Assembly (NCBI RefSeq): GCF_003026475.1
Contig: NZ_PYMC01000015.1
Span: 1-64,000, forward strand
DNA length: 64,000 nucleotides
Direction: 5' to 3'
Origin: Photobacterium lipolyticum
GTDB lineage: Bacteria > Pseudomonadota > Gammaproteobacteria > Enterobacterales > Vibrionaceae
Position 1 is the stretch's first letter. The number at the start of each line of letters is the position of its first letter. Of this stretch, positions 49,697 through 59,410 are shown piece after piece. Below the pieces are notes generated by a model. It did not search any database. It worked only from the letters and a program-made list of their open reading frames with translations, and was not told the origin of the DNA. A program made the position numbers and the translations under genes.

Positions 49697-51799
49697 CTAG
49701 CCCATATTACCCACCACAGCCACACCTCTGTCATCAGGAATTTCATTAAACGATAAGACCTGTAAGCCTCGCGCACATACCCTTGAATAACGGGCCAGCA
49801 ACGGTCGTAATTGTGGCAGTACCAATAAGATTGGCGTGTGGCCATTAAGGCGCATGTTGTCTAATACTTCTGGCAAGCTGCGTTGTAATTTATCGATCAC
49901 AGTCGGCTCTAAGGCAAAACCGTCTAACTGTACGTGTCCACCTGATTGTGCCTGGCTTAATGCCCCCAGTAGCATGTTTTCCAATTCCGAAGAAAGGGTG
50001 ACTGCCGGGACTTCGGTTTTCATGCCAATTAAATTATTGAGCAGCACTCGGCGTAAAATACAACGCACGTCGGCAGCTAATAGGATCGGGTCTTTGGAAA
50101 GCTCTGCTGACTCGACCAGTGAGTTGGCAATACTGACGATGTCAGACAGTGACACGCCGTCAACAGTTAACTGGCGGAATACGCGCAATAATTGCTGAGG
50201 GGATAATTTTTGTTGCAGATCGTCGGCTAACTTACTGTTCAGGGTCCCCAGGCGTTCAATAATCCCCGCGACTTGTTCGGGGCTAAGGATGTCTTCAATG
50301 TAATCGTTAATCACCTTGCTGACATGGGTCGAGATAATGGTCGCGTGATCAACCACGGTATAGCCGAGATTGACTGCTTTGTCTTTTTCTTGTGCCGCAA
50401 TCCACACCGCTTCCATACCATAAGCCGGGTCTTTGGTGAGAATACCATCAACATTGCCATACACCTGGCCGGGGTTAATGGCCAGCAGGCGATCCATTTC
50501 AAGCTCGGCCTGGACAATCGTCGCGCCCCTAACGGCAATTTGGTACTGGCTGGCTTCTAACGCAAGGTCATCTTTGACATGAATCTGCGGGATCACAAAG
50601 CCACGCTGTTCGGTCAATGTTTTACGGATACCCACCAAGCGGCTGAGCAGCTCAGCCCCCTGACGGCGATCAATTAAGCTGACTAAGCGAAAACCGACAT
50701 TTAAGCTCAAGGCATGGATGAGCGGAATATCACTAACAATCAGTTCTTTGTTTTCGGGTTGGTCGTGCTGCTCAACAATCTCTTCGGCGCGCGCTAAGTC
50801 GTCGTCATTTGTTGTCGAGTGATCGATTTTTGTCATTCGCCAGGCAGTAAAAGCGATGGCGGCAGAAAAGCATAAGAAGGCGAGATGGGGCATGCCCGGG
50901 ATCAGACCCAGTACCAACATGATTCCGGCCACCACAAACAGCACGACTGGCGATGCCAGCATCTGCTTGCTGATTTGCTGTGACAGATTGTTACTGTCAG
51001 TGACTCGGGTAACAATGATTGCCGCCGCTGTTGCCAATAGCAGTGACGGGATCTGGGCGACAAGACCATCACCAATGGTTAATAACGCATAGGTTTGGAA
51101 GGCATCAGAAAATGAGAGCCCGTACTCGAACACACCGATGCTGATACCACCGATGATGTTAATAAACAGGATCAGCATCCCGGCAACGGCATCCCCTCGA
51201 ACAAACTTTGATGCACCGTCCATCGAGCCATAGAAATCGGCTTCCTGTGCGACATCTGCCCGGCGCTGCTTAGCTTGAAGGTGATCGATAATCCCGGCAT
51301 TTAAATCCGCATCGATAGCCATCTGTTTGCCCGGCATCGCATCAAGGGTAAAGCGGGCACTTACTTCGGAAATACGCTCGCCACCTTTGGTCACCACCAC
51401 AAAGTTAATGATGATCAAGATGACAAAGACCACCATACCGACAACATAGTTACCGCCGATCACGACATCACCGAAGGCTTGGATCACTTTACCTGCAGCA
51501 TCCCCCCCGTCCTGACCGTTCAGCAATACCACCCGGGTAGAAGCGACGTTCAGTGCCAGGCGCAGCAAGGTGGCAACCAGCAAGATGCTCGGGAATGCCG
51601 AGAAATCAAGCGATCGCTTACTGTATACGCTGACCAGCATAACGAGCAGCGACAGGACGATATTGAAGGTAAACAACATATCCAGCACCAGCGGCGGGAT
51701 AGGCAGCATGATCATCGCCAGGATGATCATCAGGATCAATGGGATCCCCAGTTGTCCTCTGGCTAATAGCGGTAGTAGTGGGGCGAGTTTCTGTTTCAT
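49697..51799 (-). CDS. flhA: Lateral flagellar export protein FlhA
   Basis: Nonameric export-gate component that receives type III substrates. At 700 residues; eight N-terminal membrane segments (about 20-315) with the FHIPEP-like region GKQMAIDADLNAGIIDHLQAKQRRADV between them, then the large cytoplasmic domain ending with a short tail. The last gene of the operon fliMNPQR-flhBA, 17 bp after flhB. The gene set, order and linkage to motY-lafK mark it as the lateral rather than the polar system, whose genes lie elsewhere in vibrios. Confidence 0.93.
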   Translation of the reverse strand: MKQKLAPLLPLLARGQLGIPLILMIILAMIMLPIPPLVLDMLFTFNIVLSLLVMLVSVYSKRSLDFSAFPSILLVATLLRLALNVASTRVVLLNGQDGGDAAGKVIQAFGDVVIGGNYVVGMVVFVILIIINFVVVTKGGERISEVSARFTLDAMPGKQMAIDADLNAGIIDHLQAKQRRADVAQEADFYGSMDGASKFVRGDAVAGMLILFINIIGGISIGVFEYGLSFSDAFQTYALLTIGDGLVAQIPSLLLATAAAIIVTRVTDSNNLSQQISKQMLASPVVLFVVAGIMLVLGLIPGMPHLAFLCFSAAIAFTAWRMTKIDHSTTNDDDLARAEEIVEQHDQPENKELIVSDIPLIHALSLNVGFRLVSLIDRRQGAELLSRLVGIRKTLTEQRGFVIPQIHVKDDLALEASQYQIAVRGATIVQAELEMDRLLAINPGQVYGNVDGILTKDPAYGMEAVWIAAQEKDKAVNLGYTVVDHATIISTHVSKVINDYIEDILSPEQVAGIIERLGTLNSKLADDLQQKLSPQQLLRVFRQLTVDGVSLSDIVSIANSLVESAELSKDPILLAADVRCILRRVLLNNLIGMKTEVPAVTLSSELENMLLGALSQAQSGGHVQLDGFALEPTVIDKLQRSLPEVLDNMRLNGHTPILLVLPQLRPLLARYSRVCARGLQVLSFNEIPDDRGVAVVGNMG

Positions 51800-51815
51800 T
51801 GATGCTCAGTTCCAA

Positions 51816-52943
51816 TTAGCGGCGCAATTCTTTGGGAATAGAGACCTGTGGGAATTCAGGTTTACTAGGTTGTCGACCTTGCTTGTACTGTTCCATTTGA
51901 AAGACAAAAGTCAGTATATGGGCAACGGCGACATATAAAGGGGCTGGGATTTCCTGCCATTCATTCGTCGAGTAATAAACGGCACGTGTCAGAGCCGGAA
52001 TTTCGACGATCGGACGGTTGTGCTGGCGGGCAATTTGCCGCATCTCCAGTGCCATCTGATCGGTAGCTTTTGCCAAAACAAAAGGGGCGCTGGCTTTATC
52101 TAAATCGTATTTTAAAGCAATGGCATAATGGGTCGGGTTGGTGATCACCACATCCGCCTGCGGCACGGTTTTGTGCATTTGCCGTTGTGACATTTGTTGC
52201 TGTAGCTGCCTGATTTTAGCTTTGACCTCGGGCTTACCTTCGCTGTTTTTATGTTCTTCTTTCACTTCTTGCTTGGTCATTTTGAGTTGCTTGGTGTAGT
52301 CCCACCCTGCGTATGGCAACTCTAATACCGCAATTAACAGCAGCGCTAAGCCAAAACTAAATAGGCCCTGCCATAAAATGTCGACCGTTTGCAAAATCGC
52401 TTCGGTCAGCGGCAAGCGTTGCAGGGTAATTATTTGGGGAAGGTGGTTGCCCAGCAACCAATACAGGGTGCCGCCAATCAGGCTGACTTTTAGAATACTT
52501 TTGACCAATTCGGCGAGCGATTTGATGGAAAACATTCTTTTGATCCCCGACAGAGGGTTCAGTTTTGAGAGTTTGGGTTGGGCGGCAGTGACAGAAACAT
52601 TCCAGCCGCCACGAATAATGTTAGCCAAAATCGTGATCATTAACAGCAGCCCGAAAATGGGGCTAATGGTAAAAATCATCGATGTTAAACTGAATGACAA
52701 ATGCTCCAGCATGAACTCGGGTTCGAACGCAGCTTTTTTGGGAAGCGCCATATTTAAGGTGGCGATTTCGTCGAACATATGCGCCAAATCGCTGGAAAAG
52801 GCACTTAACAATAATGCTGCACCTAAAGTCATCAGGGCCGTGACCAACTCTTTTGAGCGGGGAAGGTTTCCTTCCTCGCGGGCTTTACGAAGCTTCTGCT
52901 GACTGGGCTGTTCGGTTTTGTCCTGGCTGCTATTCTCACTCAT
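51816..52943 (-). CDS. flhB: Lateral flagellar export switch protein FlhB
   Basis: Inner-membrane export protein that changes substrate specificity from rod/hook to filament after self-cleavage. It has 375 residues, four membrane segments (about 35-50, 88-110, 145-165, 185-215) and the autocleavage motif N269-P270-T271-H272 at the same numbering as the E. coli protein. The start overlaps the fliR end by 4 bp. The C-terminal tail EFPQVSIPKELRR is short. Confidence 0.95.
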   Translation of the reverse strand: MSENSSQDKTEQPSQQKLRKAREEGNLPRSKELVTALMTLGAALLLSAFSSDLAHMFDEIATLNMALPKKAAFEPEFMLEHLSFSLTSMIFTISPIFGLLLMITILANIIRGGWNVSVTAAQPKLSKLNPLSGIKRMFSIKSLAELVKSILKVSLIGGTLYWLLGNHLPQIITLQRLPLTEAILQTVDILWQGLFSFGLALLLIAVLELPYAGWDYTKQLKMTKQEVKEEHKNSEGKPEVKAKIRQLQQQMSQRQMHKTVPQADVVITNPTHYAIALKYDLDKASAPFVLAKATDQMALEMRQIARQHNRPIVEIPALTRAVYYSTNEWQEIPAPLYVAVAHILTFVFQMEQYKQGRQPSKPEFPQVSIPKELRR

Positions 52944-53719
52944 GGTTGAGGTGCCTCCAAATTCGCCATCATGGACAATGTTTCACTGCATAATCGAGTG
53001 AAGTTTTCCGGAATACTTGAAGTGGTAATCAGCAGGCACATCAGACCGAGCAGCATGGTCATCGGAAAACCGAGTGCAAAAACATTGAGCTGTGGGGCGG
53101 CGCGGTTCATCATACCGAAAGCACCGTTAACCAGTAGCATCGCGCATACAGCAGGAAGTGCCAATAGAAAGGCGGCCGCAATCAGCCAACCTAAGCGCAT
53201 TACCACTGAATACAGGGCATCTTGGCTCGGCATTTCGCCAACGGGCCACACTTTAAAGCTTTGCACCACTACATCGAGCGCCACTAAATGACCATCTAGC
53301 GCGAGAAACAACAGCAAGATGTAGAGCTGATAGTATTTACCGAGTGTTGGAATGCTAACGCCATTTATCGGGTCATTGCTCATTGCCATACCCAATCCCA
53401 TCTGCATCGATAAGATCTGCCCCATGGTGGTAAAAACGGCAAAGAGTAATTCCAGCATTAGTCCCATGATGCCGCCAATAATCATTTGCTGGGCACCCAG
53501 TATTAATGCATCCAGCGATAAGGGGTCAACACTTGGCATGGGGGGCATCAGGGGGGCCGCGAGAAGGCTAATGCAAAACGCCAGTCCGACCCGAACCTGA
53601 ACAGGAATGGTTGATCCACCAAATACTGGCATCATTAGCATGGCTGCACCCAGGCGGAAAAATGGCCACCAGATTTGGCCTAGCCAAGCGGTAAGCTGAG
53701 CTGCTGAAACATCAAGCAT
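52940..53719 (-). CDS. fliR: Lateral flagellar export protein FliR
   Basis: A 259-residue inner-membrane component of the export gate, with FliP and FliQ. Six hydrophobic segments are seen, with NDPINGVSIPTLGKYYQLY in the middle and the SIPENFTRLCSETLS C terminus. Overlaps flhB (ATGAG) and follows fliQ after 3 bp, consistent with tight translational coupling. Confidence 0.94.
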   Translation of the reverse strand: MLDVSAAQLTAWLGQIWWPFFRLGAAMLMMPVFGGSTIPVQVRVGLAFCISLLAAPLMPPMPSVDPLSLDALILGAQQMIIGGIMGLMLELLFAVFTTMGQILSMQMGLGMAMSNDPINGVSIPTLGKYYQLYILLLFLALDGHLVALDVVVQSFKVWPVGEMPSQDALYSVVMRLGWLIAAAFLLALPAVCAMLLVNGAFGMMNRAAPQLNVFALGFPMTMLLGLMCLLITTSSIPENFTRLCSETLSMMANLEAPQP

Positions 53720-53722
53720 GTA

Positions 53723-53992
53723 TTAGCCGATCAGGTGTGGGATGTTTAAAAATAAGCGCGAGAAAAGATCGCTTAACGTGCGCAACAACCACGGCCCTGC
53801 AAAGCCGAGCATGGCAAAAGTCATCAGCAGGCGGGGCAGAAAACTAAGGGTCTGTTCATTAATCTGGGTCGCAGCCTGGAAAATACTGACCACCAAGCCA
53901 ACCAGCAGGCTTGGTATAATCAAGACACAAACCATGCTGACGATGATCATTAACGCTTCACCAAAAAACGTCGCGACAAATTCAGAATTCAT
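53723..53992 (-). CDS. fliQ: Lateral flagellar export protein FliQ
   Basis: An 89-residue export-gate protein with two membrane segments. ATG 53992 (MNSEFVATFFGEALMIIVSM) matches the family; the frame extends upstream to 54037 but into fliP. The conserved GLVVSIFQAATQINEQTLSFLPR loop is present. It starts 2 bp after the fliP stop. Confidence 0.94.
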   Translation of the reverse strand: MNSEFVATFFGEALMIIVSMVCVLIIPSLLVGLVVSIFQAATQINEQTLSFLPRLLMTFAMLGFAGPWLLRTLSDLFSRLFLNIPHLIG

Positions 53993-53994
53993 AA

Positions 53995-54723
53995 TTAGCC
54001 AAAGCTCGCACTTAATGTCCCCACGGTCATCGACCAACCATCGACCATCACAAACACCATTAGCTTAAACGGCAATGAAATAATCAAGGGCGATAGCATC
54101 ATCATACCCATCGCCATCAAGACGCTGGCAACGACCATATCGATGATTAAAAAGGGAATGAATAACATAAAGCCAATTTGGAACGCCGTTTTTAATTCAC
54201 TCAGAATAAAGGCAGGCATTACGATCAAGAAGTCCAGATCATCAACACTGTCTGGAGCCGGTTCATCGGCAATACGCAAAATTTGTTCTAAATCGGTTTC
54301 CCGGGTCTGCTGCAGCATAAATTGACGCAATGGTTTTTCGCCAACTTTAGCGGCCTCAAACATCGTCATTTCACCTTGCTGGTAAGGGATAACGGCATGG
54401 TCGTAAATGTCGTAGATCACCGGCCGCATAATAAACAGTGATAATGTCAGTGCAATGCCGATCAGTACCCGGTTCGGGGGACTTTGCTGCAGGCCCATCG
54501 CCTGGCGCAAGATACCAAGTACAATGATGATGCGGGTAAAACTGGTGACCATCAATAACATGGCGGGTAAAAATGCCAGCGCAGTCATCAGCAGGAATAT
54601 TTGCAGCTTGACGCTATATTCCTCCTGGCCATTTGGTCCATTGATGGTTAAAAGCGGGAGGTCTTGTGCGATTGCCGGGTGACTGATAAACAGGAATGCC
54701 AGCAATATCCCAAGCAGGCGCAT
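53995..54723 (-). CDS. fliP: Lateral flagellar export protein FliP
   Basis: A 242-residue core of the export gate. It has a cleavable signal peptide (MRLLGILLAFLFISHPAIAQD), four membrane segments and the FliP signatures VTSFTRIIIVLGILRQAMG and FIPFLIIDMVVASVLMAMGMMML. The first codon overlaps the fliN stop by one base (TAATG). Confidence 0.95.
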   Translation of the reverse strand: MRLLGILLAFLFISHPAIAQDLPLLTINGPNGQEEYSVKLQIFLLMTALAFLPAMLLMVTSFTRIIIVLGILRQAMGLQQSPPNRVLIGIALTLSLFIMRPVIYDIYDHAVIPYQQGEMTMFEAAKVGEKPLRQFMLQQTRETDLEQILRIADEPAPDSVDDLDFLIVMPAFILSELKTAFQIGFMLFIPFLIIDMVVASVLMAMGMMMLSPLIISLPFKLMVFVMVDGWSMTVGTLSASFG

Positions 54724-55082
54724 TACTTGGTTAACCCTTTTAGCATGTCGTTATCATCAACCACATCGACTAAACGCAGGCCGTATTTATTATTCACAAT
54801 AACCACTTCGGCGTGGCCGAGCAGGGTGCCATTCACTTTGACATCCATCGCCTCACCACTGATTTTATCTAACTCAATGACCGTACCCAAACCAACATTC
54901 ATTAAATCGCCGACCATTAACTCGGTACTTGCGACTTCAAGGGTTAAGTTCACCGGAATATTACGAATGAAGCTCATGTCTTGCGATGATGTAGTTTGGA
55001 CTCCGGGCACTTGATCTTGGCCCAAGTTACCTAGATCCAAATCATCAAGGTCAAGACTCAAATCATTGTTTTGTTCAGACAT
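54723..55082 (-). CDS. fliN: Lateral flagellar C-ring protein FliN
   Basis: A 119-residue C-ring subunit. The first 40 residues are acidic and low-complexity (LSLDLDDLDLGNLGQDQ) and the rest is a SpoA/SurfaceP domain with VNLTLEVASTELMVGDLM and the C terminus VDDNDMLKGLTK. It follows fliM after 11 bp, the usual fliMNPQR order. Confidence 0.93.
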   Translation of the reverse strand: MSEQNNDLSLDLDDLDLGNLGQDQVPGVQTTSSQDMSFIRNIPVNLTLEVASTELMVGDLMNVGLGTVIELDKISGEAMDVKVNGTLLGHAEVVIVNNKYGLRLVDVVDDNDMLKGLTK

Positions 55083-55093
55083 GTCGGTTCCTG

Positions 55094-55987
55094 CTACTGC
55101 TTGATAATACTTTTAATTTGAAGCACTAAACTTGCATTGTTTTCGGCAATTCGTGCTGTAAATAATGACGTTTTTCCGGCTCTTACGGTGACTTCACCAG
55201 GCAGTTCAACCGGAATAACATCACCCGCCTTTAAATCCATTACTTTGCCAAGAGCTAAGTTTCGTTCGCATAACGTGGTGGTTAACCGCATAGGGGTCTG
55301 GCAAATTTTGCTTTGAATCTTAGCCTGAAGTTCCGGATCGGTTTCAACGTCTGCGGGTTTACATTGTTGATCGCGTAAAAAATCTAATCCGGCAAAAGGT
55401 AAGGCGATATCAAACCAACCTTTATGACCGCAAACATCAATGGTAAAACGGCAAACCTGATACAGCTGATTATTTTGCATCGGGTTGCCGAGCCGAAGCG
55501 TATTCTTTTCGGTTAATTGGCTGTCCCAGCTGGTAATGCTGTGCCAACCATGTGCAAATTGTTCTAGTGCCTGATTGAAAAAGCGTTCGACAAGACGTAG
55601 CTCTGTATCACTCATCTCATTGCTGCGGCGGTTGTTATTACCGCTGCCGCCAAAAAAAAGATCAACCATGAAAAACAACAATTCACCATCAATGGAGACC
55701 GCGCCGTGTAAATCATGCGGGCTAACCGTAAACTCACGATACAAGGATGGCTTTTTAAGTTGTTGTAAATAATCTTGTAATTTTAAAGTGTCCTGCTGAT
55801 CGAAACTAAACTCGACAGGGTGGCGCAACAGGTGATGAAAAGACTGGCGTGCTGAACGCTCAAATTGCTTGCACACATTGTCGATAATTGCCTGTAAGGC
55901 ACCAATGCGATGTTCAGGACTGGCGAGATCAAAATCACGGACCTCTGTCTGATCAAGGTTTGAAATGATTTTGCTCTTTTTCATCAT
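55094..55987 (-). CDS. fliM: Lateral flagellar motor switch protein FliM
   Basis: A 297-residue C-ring subunit with a middle domain and a C-terminal SpoA domain (GQ-like KAGDVIPVELPGEVTVRAGKTSLF). It is shorter than polar FliM proteins. The N terminus reads MMKKSKIISNLDQTEVRDFD and has no LSQ-x-EIDALL peptide that binds phospho-CheY, so the motor may not reverse. The first gene of the leftward operon. Start ATG 55987 or the adjacent ATG 55984 cannot be separated; AAGGT lies just before. Confidence 0.9.
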   Translation of the reverse strand: MMKKSKIISNLDQTEVRDFDLASPEHRIGALQAIIDNVCKQFERSARQSFHHLLRHPVEFSFDQQDTLKLQDYLQQLKKPSLYREFTVSPHDLHGAVSIDGELLFFMVDLFFGGSGNNNRRSNEMSDTELRLVERFFNQALEQFAHGWHSITSWDSQLTEKNTLRLGNPMQNNQLYQVCRFTIDVCGHKGWFDIALPFAGLDFLRDQQCKPADVETDPELQAKIQSKICQTPMRLTTTLCERNLALGKVMDLKAGDVIPVELPGEVTVRAGKTSLFTARIAENNASLVLQIKSIIKQ

Positions 55988-56717
55988 GACCTTATTTTAA
56001 ATAATGAGTTTAAATAACCAGAATGTGATATTAACGGAATATGACACCGGTATCTTATAATGGTTGTATATGATTTCAATTTGAGCGTAAGTAATTTAAC
56101 TAATACAATTTTTAATAAAAACATTTTTGTTATTAATAATCCGAATTTATAACTGTAGTAATTATTGATTTTGTGACTTTAATTCCAATTAGAACTGGAA
56201 GTTGAAAACATTACTTTAAATTGTTAACAAATACACAGCCAATAAATAAAAAGAGATAACTAATTTCGCATCAAGTTCGTTTCAGACCTCATTAGGCGGG
56301 TGAGACTACCGTTTGACCAATAGGTTTGTCAATTCAAATGTAGCCTTATATAGGGCGTCAAAATATTATCACTTTGAGGTATGTAAGCGTTCATTATATT
56401 GACGGTTGACATATCATGACGAATGATTTCTTATTAGCATGAAAAAATAGATATAAAAGCGAATAAATGCGTTAACTCACACGATTAATCAGAATGTCCC
56501 CGCGATTAAATGAAATACCATGTTATATGCTTGTGGTGTTTTAATTAAATGTATTTGATTGGTATGTTGTGGGGGATGTGATAATGAATGTTATAAAAAA
56601 TATAAATAAGTTTAAGTAAATAGATTAAGTGGTCGCTTTTATAGCAACTAAAATTTTAGCGTGGTTATTGTTTAAGTTGTTACAACCTTTCATTGTTAAT
56701 TTAGGCATCGGTAGAGA
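55988..56717. other. Divergent AT-rich control region of the lateral flagellar operons
   Basis: A 730-bp non-coding gap between fliM and motY, very AT-rich (many A/T runs), unusual in length for this compact window. TTGACA occurs at 56406-56411. I see no clean sigma-54 box (GG-N10-GC): the closest, at 56631-56645, has N11. A possible -10, GTGATAAT, ends at 56585. The low GC suits H-NS-type silencing; this is inference. Confidence 0.55.
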
Positions 56718-57593
56718 GTGATTATAAAAAGCATTATTGCAATGTTGATGTTGGTTGTTTCTTGTTCAGCGTGCGCTGGCGAGAAGGTATGGTTATCACC
56801 ATTAGATAGCAGCTCCTGGGTGTTTTCAGGTAATAAAACGGAATGTGCTCTCTCCCATGTGGTTGAGGGGTTCGGGGTCGCTAAAATAATTGCTGAAGCT
56901 GGTGCGGGTACACGCCTAGAAATTATCTCGAAAGAACTGAAAAACCTCACGGGTAATCATTCTGTCGATTCAATTCCGGCCTCTTGGGCAACCGAAAAGC
57001 CGAATAACATTCATTATCAAAGTGACGTGTCTTTCACTCTGTTAACTCACGAGCTTGTTTTTAATGATGCAGATGAAGTTTTCGAGCGTTTGGATCAGGG
57101 TGAATGGATTCAAGTTCGTTTAAATGGCGGTGGTCAAAAAACACACACCGTTGTGCTTTCTAATGTGAATTTTGAAGCACCATCAAAACAATACCTGTCC
57201 TGTAAAGGAAACTTGATTTCACTTAACTACCAACAGGTTAGATCTTCTGAGTTCTATTACCCGTCAGGTTCGACATTGGTTTCGAAAGCAGACGCCAGAG
57301 TGCTGTACGGTATTTCTGAGTATGTACAAGGCATTCGGTCAATTAAAAAAATATTAATTGATGGTTATTCTGATAACCAAGGACGATCGGCGGTCAATTT
57401 ACGAATGTCGCGTGAGCGTGCTGAAGAAGTGGCCGCCTTACTGATTGAATTTGGTGTATCCCATCAAATGATTCAAATTCGGTCTCATGGTGATCGTTAT
57501 CCCATCGCTGATAACCGGTCTGCTGATGGGCGACAGAAAAATCGACGCGTCACGGTACGTTTAATCAAGAACTCTGCGGCAGGTATGCAATGA
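56718..57593 (+). CDS. motY: Lateral flagellar stator-linked protein MotY
   Basis: A 291-residue periplasmic protein of the T-ring type, which anchors stator units around the motor. It starts at GTG (56718), which provides the Lys4 of a signal peptide ([19 protein letters not shown]); VVSC resembles a lipobox, so it may be a lipoprotein. The N-terminal domain (about 25-170) is MotY-specific and the C-terminal OmpA domain (about 175-285) holds the peptidoglycan motif [21 protein letters not shown]. It overlaps lafK by 4 bp. Confidence 0.9.
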   Translation: MIIKSIIAMLMLVVSCSACAGEKVWLSPLDSSSWVFSGNKTECALSHVVEGFGVAKIIAEAGAGTRLEIISKELKNLTGNHSVDSIPASWATEKPNNIHYQSDVSFTLLTHELVFNDADEVFERLDQGEWIQVRLNGGGQKTHTVVLSNVNFEAPSKQYLSCKGNLISLNYQQVRSSEFYYPSGSTLVSKADARVLYGISEYVQGIRSIKKILIDGYSDNQGRSAVNLRMSRERAEEVAALLIEFGVSHQMIQIRSHGDRYPIADNRSADGRQKNRRVTVRLIKNSAAGMQ

Positions 57594-59032
57594 GAAATGA
57601 GTGGCAAGTGTTGATGTTTCAACCGCAAAACTCTGCGCTTGAACAATCATTATCATCTGGAAATTCAATTGGCTATAATTTAACGCGTACTGAAACTGCG
57701 TTCGATTGCCTGAATTTGCTGGCTCAAAATCAGTGGGACTTATTACTCCTGCCCGCTTGTTTAAGCGACGGTACTGAAGCCGCAGATATGATTAAATTGT
57801 TTCGGCGCCATGGATACAGTGGTGCCGTCGTTGTGCTGTCTGAACTTCAACATGTTGCGGAGGTTACCCGTGCCTTGCAGCAGGGGGCAATGGATTACCT
57901 GTTGATCCCTTTTGGTCATACTCATTTATCGCAGCTCGTTCAACGTTTGGTACAGACGCAACAGCATCAGCAGAGCATTGTGGCTGAATCTTGCCAAAGT
58001 AAGCAGATGTTCCAATTGGCACAACGTGTTGCACAGACGGAAGCTTCTGTTCTGATCAACGGTGAAAGTGGTACCGGCAAAGAAGTATTATCACGATTCA
58101 TCCATGATTCCTCTCCGCGTGCAGCTGGGCCGTTCATTGCCATTAATTGCGCGGCGATCCCAGAAACCATGATCGAATCAATCTTATTTGGCCATACCAA
58201 AGGTGCCTTTACCGGAGCCATATCAGCACAGGCGGGTAAATTAGAAATCGCCAATGGCGGTACGTTGCTACTTGATGAAATCGGTGAGTTGCCACTGGCA
58301 CTGCAAACCAAATTATTACGGGTGCTGCAGGAGCGTGAGGTTGAACGTTTAGGTAGCCATAAAAAAATTAAGCTAGATATTCGTGTGTTAGCCGCAACCA
58401 ACCAAGATTTAGAAAAAGCCATTGCCAATGGCCGTTTTCGCGCTGATCTGTATTATCGTCTGAATGTTTTTCCCCTTCACTGCGCGTCATTGAAAGATCG
58501 CCAGGAAGACATTATCCCGTTAGCGAAAAATTTACTTCGCCGCCATATGCCGCAAGGGCAGGCGAATACGCAATTTACCAAAGCCGCACAACAAGCACTG
58601 TGCAGTTACGATTGGCCCGGTAATGTGCGGGAGCTGGAAAATGTTATTCAGCGCGCTTTAGTGATGAGCCGTGGCTGTTTGATCCGTGAAGAAGATTTGA
58701 TGTTACCGACGTTAGACAAAATGGCTAACGAGCGGACCCCCGCCGTTCCTGCGTCACCATCATTGAGTGTGGCAATGCCTACTCGAACACCACCACCATC
58801 ACGAACAAAGCCTGATTTACAAAAAAGCCGTAAGCTTGCTGAATTTGACACTATTATTGCGACCCTGCGTCGTTTTGATGGTCACCGTAGCAAGACGGCA
58901 GAAGAGCTGGGGGTATCAACCCGGGCGCTTCGCTACAAAATTCAGACCATGCGCGAGCAAGGGCTGGATATCGAAAAAATCCTAACGGGGCAAAATGCAG
59001 ATTTAGTCCCGACAAACTTTAATTTTTCCTAA
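57590..59032 (+). CDS. lafK: Sigma-54-dependent activator LafK
   Basis: Master activator of lateral flagellar genes, 480 residues. The N-terminal receiver-like domain (1-120) is degenerate: Pro55 stands where the phosphorylated Asp is expected and the acidic N-terminal pair is missing, as in FlrA/FleQ-type proteins. The AAA+ domain has Walker A GESGTGKE (158-165), the sigma-54 contact loop GAFTGA (205-210) and DEIGELP. A Fis-type helix-turn-helix follows ([18 protein letters not shown]). Start ATG 57590 overlaps the motY stop. Confidence 0.93.
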   Translation: MRNEWQVLMFQPQNSALEQSLSSGNSIGYNLTRTETAFDCLNLLAQNQWDLLLLPACLSDGTEAADMIKLFRRHGYSGAVVVLSELQHVAEVTRALQQGAMDYLLIPFGHTHLSQLVQRLVQTQQHQQSIVAESCQSKQMFQLAQRVAQTEASVLINGESGTGKEVLSRFIHDSSPRAAGPFIAINCAAIPETMIESILFGHTKGAFTGAISAQAGKLEIANGGTLLLDEIGELPLALQTKLLRVLQEREVERLGSHKKIKLDIRVLAATNQDLEKAIANGRFRADLYYRLNVFPLHCASLKDRQEDIIPLAKNLLRRHMPQGQANTQFTKAAQQALCSYDWPGNVRELENVIQRALVMSRGCLIREEDLMLPTLDKMANERTPAVPASPSLSVAMPTRTPPPSRTKPDLQKSRKLAEFDTIIATLRRFDGHRSKTAEELGVSTRALRYKIQTMREQGLDIEKILTGQNADLVPTNFNFS

Positions 59033-59052
59033 CCGTTATTACGAGACCTGTC

Positions 59053-59397
59053 ATGCAAGACAATGTGATGAGCATGAATCTGCCATTAAGCCAGATGAGC
59101 GAAATTCAAGCGCAAATGAATACGCTGGAACCAATTCAGATCGCCCCGAACCCAATGACGGTTAATCAAGCGAATACTGTTAATTTTAATGAGGTTATCT
59201 CCCAGGCACTCAATAGTGTTGATCAGCAAGGCAAAGAAGCATCGGCTTTAATGACGGCGGTTGATACGGGAAAAAGTGATGATTTAGTGGGGGCCATGGT
59301 TGCCAGTCAAAAAGCCAGCCTCTCGTTTGCGGCACTTGTGCAAGTACGTAACAAGTTGCTCACAGCCTATGACGACGTCATGAAAATGCCAGTATAA
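59053..59397 (+). CDS. fliE: Lateral flagellar hook-basal body protein FliE
   Basis: A 114-residue rod-MS ring junction protein. The C-terminal region with VDTGKSDDLVGAMVASQKASLSFAALVQVRNKLLTAYDDVMKMPV is the conserved FliE core that polymerises at the rod base. No signal peptide, as it is a type III export substrate. Its start follows lafK after 20 bp, and fliF begins 13 bp after its stop. Confidence 0.94.
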   Translation: MQDNVMSMNLPLSQMSEIQAQMNTLEPIQIAPNPMTVNQANTVNFNEVISQALNSVDQQGKEASALMTAVDTGKSDDLVGAMVASQKASLSFAALVQVRNKLLTAYDDVMKMPV

Positions 59398-59410
59398 CAG
59401 GACCGTTTAA

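Noticed and set aside
56631..56645. Possible sigma-54 promoter before motY
   Set aside because: GG and GC are 11 bp apart rather than 10, and the flanking consensus is poor.
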